Below, in pieces: positions 6,991-16,529 of a DNA stretch of 26,310 nt. Source of the DNA: Bacteroidales bacterium (lineage in GTDB: Bacteria; Bacteroidota; Bacteroidia; Bacteroidales; UBA932). Within the stretch, counting starts at the first letter, position 1. Every line of letters starts with the position of its first letter. Under the pieces are notes generated by a model, which made no database searches, was not told the DNA's origin, and saw only the letters and a program-made list of their open reading frames with translations. Location of the stretch: positions 1-26,310 of the forward strand of contig JAEENZ010000223.1 in the NCBI GenBank assembly GCA_016283985.1, read 5' to 3'. A program made the position numbers and the translations under genes.

Positions 6991-9900
6991 CTACCAAGAC
7001 TCTACTGTAATGTGCTCGTCAGCTATTACGGAGGTAAGATCGTAAGTAGAACCAGCGCCACCAGCGAGAACACCGATATTTACATCAGAGATGTCGTTGA
7101 TGGTATTGTCATTGACGTTGTCCTTCCTGACGGTGCCGGGGGCAATCATATTTGGATTATTTTCATCGCCTTTCTTGATGGAGAAGGAGGCGCTTGCATT
7201 CTTGGTACAGCAGAATAGACCTGTCGTGGTCTTGCTGCCCCAAACGGTGCCGGCCAGTCTGTGTCCTGTCATAGTGAATGTGCTGCTGGCGTCGCTGCCT
7301 TCGACGGTTGCCATCAAACCGGCTGTGTAATTCTCACCGCCGACCGTCGCCAAATGGGTATCGATGGTGGCATTGGAACGCCAGTAATAATGATTGGTTG
7401 AGTTGGGTTTTGGACAAGCGACAATACCTGCTGCCCAGATGGAAGCGGTAGTGGTGGCGTCAACGGTGACATCGCCCGTATTCCTGCAGTTGTTGAAGTT
7501 GAAGGAAGCGTTGCTGATCCATCCTCCGATACCACCGACATTGATAGCCGAGCTACCCTTGTCTCCAGTGACATAGATGTCTCCGGAATTACGAGCGTAC
7601 TGCATCTTGATACCGGTAGTGGTATATCCAACAATACCTCCGATAGAGATATCTCCGCCATCGCTCTTGGCATCTCCGGAAGTATCGGTAATATTTCCGC
7701 TGTTTCTGCAATATGCACTGGATGTACCGGTCATAGTGAAATAGCCAGTATTGTTTCTTCCCAACAGACCTCCGATATTGATATTCTTCGCGCTGCCGGA
7801 GTTCTCGATACTACCCGAATTGGTAAACTTGTAGCCAGAAGCAATGGTGTTATAGTTGGGTTTCTTACCAGCAATAGATCCAATTATTCCTCCGACATTA
7901 TTAGCCGATGTGGCTTCACCGGAATTGGAAACAAGGCCGCTATTGGAATGGTTCTGGAAGGTGCAATTCAAGTCAACATATCCAAATACACCTCCAACGT
8001 AGTTATTGGGTGCTTCACCGGAATTGGAAACTGTGCCCTCATTTGAGTTACCGCTATAGGTACCGTGACGAATCCAGCCAATGACACCGCCCACGTTGTT
8101 GCTTGCTGCACTGTTCCCGGTGTTACTCACAGCACCACTGTTGGTGCAGTCGGAAACGTTCAGCACAGTTGAAGTAGCGCTTGCGCCATTTCCAGCCTGG
8201 CCGATAATACCGCCCACCGAAATAGCCTTCTCCCAGTAAGCATTGTTTGTTATAGTACCGGTATTAGAGCAATCGGAAATGCTGAATTCAGCAACCCAGG
8301 AGGTACTAAGAACACCGCCCACAATTAGTTCACCATCAGTGGTATTTGTGGTTTCGTTGGTAACGCTGGCCTCATTAGTACAAGCGGTAATAGATGCTTC
8401 AGTGCCCGAGATAGAACCGATCATACCGCCAATCCTGCGCTCACCAGATACTGCGCTGCCGACATTAAACGTAACGCTTCCCTGAGAAGTACAGCCGGTT
8501 GCTGTACCTGACAGGACATTTGCGAGAATACCGATATCTGTTTGGTCTGAAGTTATGTTCAGCGTTGAGTTGAGCGTAAGGTCTTTGACGGTACCCTTAA
8601 GATCGTTGAACAAAGGCTTTGTGAGACCGGTAATGGTGTATCCGTTGCCGTCGAAGGTGCCCTCGTAGTCCTCTATGGATGCAAAGGCCTCTGCAGTAGC
8701 GGACGAGACGGTGAAGCTCTGAGTAACTTTTGCGGGGATTGTCTTGTCGGTTGCCACTGCGCTTACAAATGCGTTGAACGTAGCCTCATCCATGATCTTC
8801 ATGACAGGATCGTCAATGAGGGCTGTTATCGTGACCTTGACATCGGTAATGCTGAAACGGTTCTTGCCGTCAATATTCTCAAGGGAACCGATGATAAGTT
8901 GGCACCCAGAGTCTATATTGGAGATGCTCACGGTCTTGGTTTCCCAGGTCTTCACAGAGGTGATGCCCAGGGCAGTTCCGTTATTAGGAAGTGCGGTAGC
9001 TGAACCGTCAATAGTGTATTTGCGGAAACTGGAACTGCTGGGATCCGTTGCACCGTTCATCTCGCACTTGTCACTGACAAACACTGCAACATCATTTGTA
9101 TTAGATTCGTGCTTAGTTGCCGTAACCGTCACATCGATGGTTGCTAGTTTGCCCGCAGGAATACCGGCAAGTGCAGGAGTGACAAGGTGAGTGCGGCCGG
9201 TGGTGGAAGCGATTCGCAAATATGCGTCTCTTAAGAATGTTGCACTGTTCCCGAAGAAGCCCCAGCCTTTAGACAGACGGCTGGTGCCAAGGTCCACGCC
9301 TGTGCCGAAGATACGTTGACCGGTATTGCTGTATGTTGTATAAGAGCCGGCGGGATTTACACCGGAAAGAACATCCAGATTCTTGGGGGAAGGAACGATA
9401 CCTGCCGCAACGGCAAACTCATCCGGGCCCCAGCCAATCTCTGAGAAGTCCTCTGCAAGGATGACATCACCGACTGCGGCGTTAGACACTGTAGTAGCGT
9501 CCACAGGAGTGAAGGCCTCGGTAGTGGCGCTGACGGCGTCTGCAACTGTTCCGCTATCCGTATCTTCAACTACGAGCCAGTAGGTGGTGGAAGGAGCAAG
9601 GCCGCCGAAGGAGAAGCAAGGACTCTTTCCGTCCCAGCAAGAAGCATTGGCTTCAAAATCATGAGAGACAACCAGTGAAGTGCAAGCGCTATCGCTGTAC
9701 AGGGATGCAGTGTAAGGCTTAGCAATGTCATCTGAGGCGTCGCCACCATAGGTCCACTTGAATGCAGCTGTGCTGGAAGACACGCTCTTCACACTTGCGG
9801 TAAGAGCCGGATCGTCAAGAGCCTTGATGGTAATCTTGATGTCGCTGAGGAGCATGCGAGCATCGTTGCCGCTAACTCCATCTGCGGCACCGAAGGCGAT

Positions 9901-11568
9901 ACGGTTGCCCTTCACCACATCGGAGAGGGTGACCTTGTAGGTCTTCCAGGCGCTTGCAGCGTCGAGGGTGATGTCCTGCTTGTTGGTCGTGAGATCAAGA
10001 GTGTTTGTATTGGTTACGTCCGTCAACTCATTCAGTGAGCCAGTCTGGACCGCAACAATGGCGTTGGTAGTGCAGAAGGAAGCGCTGGATTCGCTGAAGT
10101 ATGGACTTGCTGTCACTTCGACATCAATAGTTGCAAGTTTTCCGTCAGGAATGCTTTCGAGGGCAGGGGTTACAATGTGCGTAACCTTCTTGCTGCCGAC
10201 GAGTTTGATATATCCAGGGTGGATATACAGATTGTTGTTTTCGCCCTGAGCCCAGTGAGCAAGACGGCTGGCGCCGAGCGCTGTGGTCTGAGCACCGAGA
10301 ACCTTCTCACTGTTTGTATCGATGGGCAAGAACTGACTGACTTCAGAATTTGCGAAAGAATCCTGGGAAGTGGCGAAATAACCTACGCCACGGCCAATTA
10401 GGTCGCTGTCCCAACGGAGTTCGCCGAAGTCTTCTGCAAGGATGACGTCATCGACGGCGGCAGGAGTGTTGGATACCTCCACGATGTCGAATGTAGCGGT
10501 GGTGACGGGCAGAATGTTGCTGTCCGCGCTATGATCATCGTTGGTGACCTTCACATAATATGTAGTGGCAGCATCAAGACCGCTTATGCAGAACCTGGGT
10601 GAATTTCCGCCCCAGCAAGCATTGCCGGCATCGACTGAATAGCTGTCTACAAGAGATGAGCAGCCGGAATCGGAGTAAACGCCGATGGTATATGCGGCCT
10701 CGGGAGAGTTATTCCAACAGATGACTGCAGTGGAACTCGTGATGCCCTCTGCAGTAATGACGGGAGCATAAGAATCAGCAGTGTATGCTAATGCTGAAGG
10801 CGAGAACACCTTGCCGGCGGCGAGAGCCGAGGCGATGCTTGCATTTTTGGTCATTGAACCGCCAGCGTTGTCGAACACTTCGACCTTGAGGGCTCCACTG
10901 AGGCCGGCAGGCACACAGATGAAGAACTCTGCAGGAAGATCGACAGGGCTTGCAGTAACCATCTCTACAACATTAGAGACGGATGAAGGAGTCAAAGTCG
11001 TGGCATAATCCGTAGTAAATGAACCGCTCAAAGCCGCCCCGACGCCTCCTGTCAGCCTGACGCTGGTAATGGAAGCAGTGCCGGTCAAGCTCAAGTGAAT
11101 AACACTGACTTGAGAGGACAACGCTATGGATTTGGTATCGCTCTTTCCTATAAGAAGGAACGCCTCGGGGTCGTAAGAACCATCAACATAATTCTGAGTC
11201 GCGGGCACGGTAACCGTTGCGCTGCCTGCGCTGTAGCCACTGACTGCAGATGCCGGATATGCGGCGCAGTAAGGAGATGTCAGCGAGGACGTGAAAGAGA
11301 ACTCGGCAGAAGCCTGGTCATTATAGCCAACGTCCAGGCCTTCGGAATCAACTCCGTTGACACTCAAAACATCGCCGGTCTTCCAGTAGTTGGGCCACCT
11401 GTGGTTAACATCATCCAAAGCGCCCAGGCCAGTCTTAGTGGAAGCGACGGTGGCACTGATAACAGTGCGGCCGATGCCCAGTTCGGTCGGATCCTGTGTT
11501 TCTTTTACGCAAGAAGCGATGCTGAAAATACCTAGTATTGCAGCAGAAAGGAGAATGATCTTTTTCAT
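6991..11568 (-). CDS. Giant surface lipoprotein: fimbrillin-like, duplicated Fn3/jelly-roll, GLUG repeats
   Basis: A predicted 1525-aa lipoprotein. I chose ATG 11568 (MKKIILLSA, Cys20 after SIAS). An in-frame ATG at 11580 would add MYCL and is also possible. Residues ~21-264 form the fimbrillin-like module shared with two other proteins here (TKTGLG, W-K-T-G-D-V-L-S-V-N-G, TQNYVDGSYDP). Residues ~267-586 and ~586-918 are two related copies of an Fn3-like domain (GLDAATTYYVKV / GLAPSTTYWLVV) followed by a beta-sandwich that begins DDVILAEDFGELRW or GDVILAEDFSEIGW. Residues ~926-1470 carry the DYEGTFDGNGYTITGL lead-in and about 12 GLUG units. No enzyme motif was seen. A surface adhesin or ligand-binding scaffold is inferred. 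The gene starts just after the 47-aa peptide gene, with the 49-aa peptide gene following. Confidence 0.83.
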   Translation of the reverse strand: MKKIILLSAAILGIFSIASCVKETQDPTELGIGRTVISATVASTKTGLGALDDVNHRWPNYWKTGDVLSVNGVDSEGLDVGYNDQASAEFSFTSSLTSPYCAAYPASAVSGYSAGSATVTVPATQNYVDGSYDPEAFLLIGKSDTKSIALSSQVSVIHLSLTGTASITSVRLTGGVGAALSGSFTTDYATTLTPSSVSNVVEMVTASPVDLPAEFFICVPAGLSGALKVEVFDNAGGSMTKNASIASALAAGKVFSPSALAYTADSYAPVITAEGITSSTAVICWNNSPEAAYTIGVYSDSGCSSLVDSYSVDAGNACWGGNSPRFCISGLDAATTYYVKVTNDDHSADSNILPVTTATFDIVEVSNTPAAVDDVILAEDFGELRWDSDLIGRGVGYFATSQDSFANSEVSQFLPIDTNSEKVLGAQTTALGASRLAHWAQGENNNLYIHPGYIKLVGSKKVTHIVTPALESIPDGKLATIDVEVTASPYFSESSASFCTTNAIVAVQTGSLNELTDVTNTNTLDLTTNKQDITLDAASAWKTYKVTLSDVVKGNRIAFGAADGVSGNDARMLLSDIKITIKALDDPALTASVKSVSSSTAAFKWTYGGDASDDIAKPYTASLYSDSACTSLVVSHDFEANASCWDGKSPCFSFGGLAPSTTYWLVVEDTDSGTVADAVSATTEAFTPVDATTVSNAAVGDVILAEDFSEIGWGPDEFAVAAGIVPSPKNLDVLSGVNPAGSYTTYSNTGQRIFGTGVDLGTSRLSKGWGFFGNSATFLRDAYLRIASTTGRTHLVTPALAGIPAGKLATIDVTVTATKHESNTNDVAVFVSDKCEMNGATDPSSSSFRKYTIDGSATALPNNGTALGITSVKTWETKTVSISNIDSGCQLIIGSLENIDGKNRFSITDVKVTITALIDDPVMKIMDEATFNAFVSAVATDKTIPAKVTQSFTVSSATAEAFASIEDYEGTFDGNGYTITGLTKPLFNDLKGTVKDLTLNSTLNITSDQTDIGILANVLSGTATGCTSQGSVTFNVGSAVSGERRIGGMIGSISGTEASITACTNEASVTNETTNTTDGELIVGGVLSTSWVAEFSISDCSNTGTITNNAYWEKAISVGGIIGQAGNGASATSTVLNVSDCTNSGAVSNTGNSAASNNVGGVIGWIRHGTYSGNSNEGTVSNSGEAPNNYVGGVFGYVDLNCTFQNHSNSGLVSNSGEATSANNVGGIIGSIAGKKPNYNTIASGYKFTNSGSIENSGSAKNINIGGLLGRNNTGYFTMTGTSSAYCRNSGNITDTSGDAKSDGGDISIGGIVGYTTTGIKMQYARNSGDIYVTGDKGSSAINVGGIGGWISNASFNFNNCRNTGDVTVDATTTASIWAAGIVACPKPNSTNHYYWRSNATIDTHLATVGGENYTAGLMATVEGSDASSTFTMTGHRLAGTVWGSKTTTGLFCCTKNASASFSIKKGDENNPNMIAPGTVRKDNVNDNTINDISDVNIGVLAGGAGSTYDLTSVIADEHITVESW
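8817..10770 (-). repeat. Internal tandem duplication inside the ~1525-aa gene
   Basis: DNA 10770-9814 and 9813-8817 encode two similar ~320-330-residue blocks. Matching landmarks in order are Y-(S/T)-x-S-L-(Y/V)-S-D-S, a C-W-(G/D)-G-(N/K)-S-P strand, the ATTYYV / STTYWLV Fn3 end, DVILAEDF, SRL, TH(I/L)VTPAL-x-x-IP-x-GKLATIDV, and a closing DIKITIKAL / DVKVTITAL. The copies have diverged substantially, so the duplication is not recent. Confidence 0.75.
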
Positions 11569-11581
11569 AAGGCAATACATT

Positions 11582-11725
11582 TTAGATTATCCATTCAATT
11601 GCATCAGGATCGTCCTGTAATGGATCGAGTGAAAGATCCGGAATGACACTCTGGCAAAGAGGCTTGGCCTGCTGAATGAGCATTAGCTCACATTCAGGCG
11701 ACGTGTAGATTAGTTTTGTGTTCAT
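11582..11725 (-). CDS. Small acidic-tailed peptide (47 aa) between GLUG genes
   Basis: This frame runs from ATG 11725 to TAA 11582, with a 38-base gap after the 851-aa gene. A longer reading to 11767 would need a TTG codon overlapping the upstream stop, so the ATG is preferred. The peptide begins MNTKLIYTSPECELML, has KPLCQSV near residue 22, then an acidic, Trp-containing end (DDPDAIEWII). It shares Y-T-x-P-x-x-E, a following L-rich strand and L-C-Q-(S/A) with the 49-aa peptide at 6820-6969. There is no signal peptide or transmembrane helix. It could be a small cytoplasmic protein, a peptide precursor, or a translational leader for the giant gene that starts immediately after it. The function is unknown. 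Confidence 0.65.
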   Translation of the reverse strand: MNTKLIYTSPECELMLIQQAKPLCQSVIPDLSLDPLQDDPDAIEWII

Positions 11726-11763
11726 AGTGTATTTTGATTCAATAATTTGTTCAATTCGTTCTA

Positions 11764-14319
11764 TCAATCAATGGAATCTGCGACCGTAGGAAGGACGTTA
11801 CCAGTGATGGTGTAGTTACTTGAGCCTGCTCCAAAGCAATGATCTGCTGTAACATCTGAATCACTGTTGATCGTTGCTTTCGAGCCGCTTGCATAAGAGA
11901 TGGTGCCCTTCTTAATTACGCAATCCGTAAAAGTATAAGTTACCGAGTTGTTGCTGTTATTGACCATTACGGCTGAGCGCCCCTGACCGGTACCGGCACC
12001 ATGGGTAGAACCGCCCACTTTGCAGGTATTAAACGTTATTGACCCTGTGTATGCATAGCCAATTATACCACCGTCATAGGAGAACGGGGAAGAACCGTTT
12101 GTGTTGAGTGTGCCATCATACTTTGATGAGGAGATGGTAGAGCCCGTAAACAAGCCCACTACACCACCGGTAACGTTTCTGTGATAGTTGCCATTCACAG
12201 TACCGATACCGCCGCTCGCATGCCCGGTGATATTACCCGTGCAGACACAACCTGAAATATTATTCTCGGTATAGGCAACAACACCTCCGATACAGTAACG
12301 CATCCTGCCATAAATCCAGATGTAGGCAGAGTTGGTGCAATTGGTGAATGTCTTTCCGGTTATAGTGTTCCATCCACCGTTCAAACTCTGGCTGCTGGAG
12401 CTTGCTCCCATTCCGGCTATACCACCGAAGCAGGACCAAAGTGGAGTTTTGGTATCTCCGGCATTGAAGTCGTTATGGTCGCTTGAATCAGATTCTATGC
12501 ATCCCGAGTTGACACATCCGGTAATTGTCTGTACGCCGGACTCCGTCCATCCGCCGATGATACCGCCGGCAAAAACCTGCCCGGTTGCAGACAATGTCAG
12601 GTCTTTGAAGAGAATCTTGCCTGCGTTGTTTGCATAGTCCAGTGACGAGGTCACGGCACTTCTTCCGAGAATACCGCCGACATAAATCTTGTTCTTCGTA
12701 TTGTTCTGAATTGTGATGTCGCCGGCATCCTTAGTACTCAAGTTCCTGGCATACGCAAAGTCGGAGGCATCGGAGCAGGAATAACCGCAGATACCGCCGA
12801 CGGCGACATCCAGTGTCTTTGAATCCTCCAGGATCGTACCGCTGTTGCTGTTATAATCAGAAGCAGTGCCGGTGAGCGTATTGGCACCATCCGCAACGCC
12901 GACGAGCCCGCCTATGCAGGCAATGCCGCTTGCAGCGGTGTGGTTGGTAACGGCAGCCTGGTTCTGGCAGGCGATAAGGGTACAGTCGGAAATGCTGCCG
13001 ACCAGACCGCCCAGGGCGAGATCGCCGTCGACCTCAGCCACGGTGGATGTTACCGATCCCTTCGAAACGCAGCCGGTCAGTATTGCATGGGTAGCAGAAT
13101 GTGCGAAAACACCCACATTACCTGCCGCCCCGGTAATATTCAGCGTGGAATTCAGTGTAAGGTCGCTGACCTTTCCACTCAGTACACCGAAGAGCGGTTT
13201 GACAAGCCCGGAGATGGTGTGATGGTTGCCTTCGACGATTCCATCGAAATCAGCAACGGGATAAAGCGCATCGATCTCTTCGACCTCGGAGGATGTAAGC
13301 GCGACATCAGCCATCACCTTGCCCTTGATGGTCTTTCCAGGCTGGCAAGCGGCCAGGAACGCCTTGAAGGAGGCAAAATCGTTGATATCTATCTCCGCAT
13401 CGACAGCATCGCCAATCTGGAACTCGGCGATTTCCACTTTCCAGGTGGACCCGATCGTGCTGACACTGAGTTTGGTGGATACTCCGTTTGCAGCATCCCC
13501 CGCCACAAGCGAGTATGCGCCGGCTTCCTTATGGATGGAGAAATCCGCAGTGTTGCTCAGGTCAAAGGTGATACCATCGGCCGGGATGGCAATGGGACCT
13601 GACGCCCCCTCGTAAAGAACGGCGAAAGGATTGCTGCTTTCCTTCCTGACAATGACGGGCTGGCCGGCGGCCTGGAACGTATCCTTGTACCGGATTCCAT
13701 TGTACAGGCTGCTCCGGAGGGGAATCCTGCAGCCGAAACCGTCTTCCGTAGCGACTTTGACGAAGGATTCTGCGTCATAAACGAACGCGGGATCGGTGCT
13801 TGCCGATGCACTGAGCGTGAGAATGCCGTCATCGGTGATGGAACCCGCCGCGGCATTTTCAATGCTCCAGGTGAACTCGTGCGTCTCGCCGTCGGTCGTT
13901 GAGGCCGACAGGATTTCGGACATCCCGGGATAGCCGTAAATGCCGGTAACGGGATTGCCAAGTTCGTCTTTAATGTATACGCTGTACTTGCCTGCAGGGT
14001 TGACGCTCACCATGCAGGCTGCTTTCTGGCTTCCGTCGGCTGAAGTGGCCAAAACGTAAGTGACGCCCTCCGCCTTCGCGGTGATGGTGCCGTCGGTCAC
14101 ATCGGCATAAACATCGTCCAATACGCTCCAGACAACGCCCATTCCAAGCGATTCCGGCATAACGGTCGCCGTAATCGTGGTGGTTTGTCCGACGTGGAGA
14201 TCCACCTTATCATTGCTGAGCACAACGCCTGTCACCACCTTGTACGCTTCTTCGGAAGTATCGGTGCAGGCATAGAACGCCGGCAGGAGAAAAATTGCTG
14301 ATAATATAAGTCTTTTCAT
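11764..14319 (-). CDS. Surface lipoprotein: Big_2-like Ig domain plus GLUG repeats
   Basis: A predicted 851-aa lipoprotein with signal peptide to Cys18 (FYAC, followed by TDTSEE, acidic and compatible with surface export). Residues ~28-107 form a Big_2-type bacterial Ig-like domain (V-L-S-x-D-x-V-D-L-x-V-G-Q-T, then ITAKAEGVTYVLATS). Residues ~110-200 look like a second Ig-like domain. Residues ~310-400 carry the same lead-in as the other GLUG proteins (GNHHTISGLVKPLF, KVSDLTLNSTLNI), followed by about 9 GLUG units. Residues ~481-851 are a close relative of the last 378 residues of the 1526-aa protein, down to the terminal DSID/GSID. It lacks the fimbrillin-like module. It starts 3 bases after the DUF5689-like gene. 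Adhesive or ligand-binding role inferred. Confidence 0.85.
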   Translation of the reverse strand: MKRLILSAIFLLPAFYACTDTSEEAYKVVTGVVLSNDKVDLHVGQTTTITATVMPESLGMGVVWSVLDDVYADVTDGTITAKAEGVTYVLATSADGSQKAACMVSVNPAGKYSVYIKDELGNPVTGIYGYPGMSEILSASTTDGETHEFTWSIENAAAGSITDDGILTLSASASTDPAFVYDAESFVKVATEDGFGCRIPLRSSLYNGIRYKDTFQAAGQPVIVRKESSNPFAVLYEGASGPIAIPADGITFDLSNTADFSIHKEAGAYSLVAGDAANGVSTKLSVSTIGSTWKVEIAEFQIGDAVDAEIDINDFASFKAFLAACQPGKTIKGKVMADVALTSSEVEEIDALYPVADFDGIVEGNHHTISGLVKPLFGVLSGKVSDLTLNSTLNITGAAGNVGVFAHSATHAILTGCVSKGSVTSTVAEVDGDLALGGLVGSISDCTLIACQNQAAVTNHTAASGIACIGGLVGVADGANTLTGTASDYNSNSGTILEDSKTLDVAVGGICGYSCSDASDFAYARNLSTKDAGDITIQNNTKNKIYVGGILGRSAVTSSLDYANNAGKILFKDLTLSATGQVFAGGIIGGWTESGVQTITGCVNSGCIESDSSDHNDFNAGDTKTPLWSCFGGIAGMGASSSSQSLNGGWNTITGKTFTNCTNSAYIWIYGRMRYCIGGVVAYTENNISGCVCTGNITGHASGGIGTVNGNYHRNVTGGVVGLFTGSTISSSKYDGTLNTNGSSPFSYDGGIIGYAYTGSITFNTCKVGGSTHGAGTGQGRSAVMVNNSNNSVTYTFTDCVIKKGTISYASGSKATINSDSDVTADHCFGAGSSNYTITGNVLPTVADSID

Positions 14320-14322
14320 ATT

Positions 14323-16527
14323 CTACTTGTTGTAGCGTACTGCAAAATAATCCATTGTGTTGTAGCCGCTGCCATTGCTGATCGTGCTGGAGTCGTATGA
14401 ATCCACGGACTTGGCGGCAGCTTTATTGTTGCGGGGCATGAGACGGATGCTCACGCTCTCTTTCCCAAGGATTTCCGTGGGAAGCGGGAAGTCGTAAACG
14501 CGGGTGCCGAGGGTCTGCCAGTCGTTCTGGGAGGCCCAGATGGCAACGTCAGGGACGGTGAATTCGCCGATGTCGATCCACTCGGAGTCAGTTGACGGCG
14601 AGCAGTCGTGCGTGGTGAGCGAGTACTGGGCCTTCCAGTAGCGCGGTGAACGGGCGCTTTGGGAGTTGTTGTACATCGCAAATTGCATGGAAACCCTGTC
14701 AGAGACGATTCCAGCCGTGCTGAAGATAACCAGCCAGCAATAGCCGCGGCCGTTGGAGGAATCCCACCAGTATTTGTTGGACCAGCTGATCTTGAGGTTG
14801 TCTTTGAACCAACCCTTGCCGTCCGTATTCTGGGCATCCTCAGTGCCAATCCAGGGCTCGTAGATGCCACCTCCGTCCAGTTCGATTCCGGCGCCTTCTT
14901 TATAATGGTTTTTCTTCTTGCTTCCGCATTCTCCGATGTAGAAATAGGTCGGGGAGAAATTGCTTACCGGGCCATATGTGTGGCACAGTTCTCCGTTGCC
15001 CTTGGTGGCGAGAATAGGATCCGTAAGCTTGGTTTCCTGGAATTCTTCGGGGAAGATGGTGTAGCGGAACTCGGTGATGATGCCGGAGAAGTTGTCCGCA
15101 AAATCTTTCTTGAGGTCGATTTCCTCGCGAAGGAGATGGCGAAGCTGGTAGCGGCCTATGTCACCGTCCTTCTCGAAACTCTTGTAATCCTCATGGACCA
15201 CAATTCCGGTTATGTCGCCGCTGCCGTAAGGGAGGGTTTCTCCGTTGCGGCGATAGGTGCAGGTCATGTTGGTGAACATATACATGCTACCACCGGTGAT
15301 GTCTCGGATAAGGATGGGATATTTTGCCAGACGGTTGTATCCGCACAGGGACGTATAGCCTTCATTCACGGGCGTGAAGGGGCCTTTACGCATCGCTATC
15401 TCGCAATCTTTGATCTTAACCAGGGTATTGATATCATCGTCGGTAAGCTCGGTGATGTGCTTTTCTTTCCATGGCATCGAGAGCTTTCCGTCCGCACTGG
15501 TAAGAATATCTCCTGACTTGACTTCTTCGATGGTGTACTGGACAGGCTCCCCTCCGGACTTCTTCACCACAGCCCCGCCAGCCTTAAGGCATATACGGCT
15601 ATAGCGTTGGAACTCATTGTCCGAAGATGTAGGGGTAATGAGCCTGAAGCCATACTTGCCATCCAGGCTCTCAAGATACGCAGTGCGCTCTGTGAGAGTA
15701 TAGTCGATAACACCGGTACCTTGTTTATAGTCATACACCTGGGCGTCTCCGGCGTTCCCGCCTTCATTGGTACTTACGATGTAGCCCTCGATAAGGGCAT
15801 CTTCCGGTAGGGTATATCCTTCCACCGTGGCCACACTGTGAAGATCTTCGGGAGTAAAGGTGGTGCCCACCTTATTGTCCGACCGGGCCTGTAGAACCGC
15901 AATAACTGCAGTCTGCGTTTCCTTCCATCCGTCCACATAGGTCAGGACAATGTTGGCCCGACGCATATAGTTCTTGTCCGGATTGTCGGTTGTCTTGAAT
16001 GTGAAGGAACTGTTGGTGAGCTGATAATCATGGATCCACTGTTCAGCGCCGGAAAAACGGACTTCGACTTCTATGCTGCTGAGAGGCACGTTTATGTCCG
16101 CCGCGACGGTATTCACTTCTGTGCTGCCGTTGAACACGACCATCGAACCGGCGGAGACATAGAACTTTTCTTCAACGGCACCTTTCTGGAACACAGAGAC
16201 CGTGTCCTTTCTGGTATCTGTGACGAAAAGGATGTCCGAGCGGCGTTTGAAGCCGTCATTCTTCAGGATTTGAACCGGGATGCTGCCATCTTCCTTAAAT
16301 TGGGTGGTGCCCAGCTTAACCCATGCATCGTCATCCTGGTTGACCAGAGATACTGTTCCGGGCTTGCTTGTAAGGAACTGGATTTCTATTCCATCTCCAT
16401 TCTCTCCAACATAGTATTCATGCTCCGGCATACCCAGTTCGTCGGGAGCAAACACATAATATTGGTTCTTGTCGCAGGACTGGAATAGCAGAAGAGCTAT
16501 TATTGAATATATCGTTATCTTTTTCAT
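14323..16527 (-). CDS. DUF5689-like lipoprotein with two BACON-like N-terminal repeats
   Basis: A predicted 734-aa lipoprotein with signal peptide to Cys18 (FQSC). Residues ~25-115 and ~120-213 look like two BACON-type beta-sandwiches, each with a W followed by an R-R-(S/A)-(D/N)-I strand and ending in VFQKG or VLQAR. Residues ~220-475 fit the DUF5689 domain of Bacteroidota surface proteins (ALIEGYIVSTNEGGNAG, the RICLKAGG strand, LVKIKDCEI, YGSGDITGIV). The remaining ~255 residues end in a jelly-roll-like domain (DNLKISWSNKYWW through NTMDYFAVRYNK). DUF5689 proteins often accompany SusCD and nuclease-type genes, and a surface ligand-binding role is usual but not proven. It is packed 2 bases behind the small BACON gene. 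Confidence 0.78.
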   Translation of the reverse strand: MKKITIYSIIALLLFQSCDKNQYYVFAPDELGMPEHEYYVGENGDGIEIQFLTSKPGTVSLVNQDDDAWVKLGTTQFKEDGSIPVQILKNDGFKRRSDILFVTDTRKDTVSVFQKGAVEEKFYVSAGSMVVFNGSTEVNTVAADINVPLSSIEVEVRFSGAEQWIHDYQLTNSSFTFKTTDNPDKNYMRRANIVLTYVDGWKETQTAVIAVLQARSDNKVGTTFTPEDLHSVATVEGYTLPEDALIEGYIVSTNEGGNAGDAQVYDYKQGTGVIDYTLTERTAYLESLDGKYGFRLITPTSSDNEFQRYSRICLKAGGAVVKKSGGEPVQYTIEEVKSGDILTSADGKLSMPWKEKHITELTDDDINTLVKIKDCEIAMRKGPFTPVNEGYTSLCGYNRLAKYPILIRDITGGSMYMFTNMTCTYRRNGETLPYGSGDITGIVVHEDYKSFEKDGDIGRYQLRHLLREEIDLKKDFADNFSGIITEFRYTIFPEEFQETKLTDPILATKGNGELCHTYGPVSNFSPTYFYIGECGSKKKNHYKEGAGIELDGGGIYEPWIGTEDAQNTDGKGWFKDNLKISWSNKYWWDSSNGRGYCWLVIFSTAGIVSDRVSMQFAMYNNSQSARSPRYWKAQYSLTTHDCSPSTDSEWIDIGEFTVPDVAIWASQNDWQTLGTRVYDFPLPTEILGKESVSIRLMPRNNKAAAKSVDSYDSSTISNGSGYNTMDYFAVRYNK

Positions 16528-16529
16528 GG

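Noticed and set aside
250..11568. A complete type V (FimA/Mfa1) pilus operon
   Set aside because: Fimbrillin-like N-domains are present, but no anchor or usher-like partner (FimB/Mfa2-type) and no typical 300-400-aa major pilin was found, and the operon is centred on SusCD.
11726..11767. Longer 61-aa version of the 47-aa peptide
   Set aside because: It needs a TTG start overlapping the upstream stop. The ATG at 11725 gives a form that aligns with the 49-aa paralogue.
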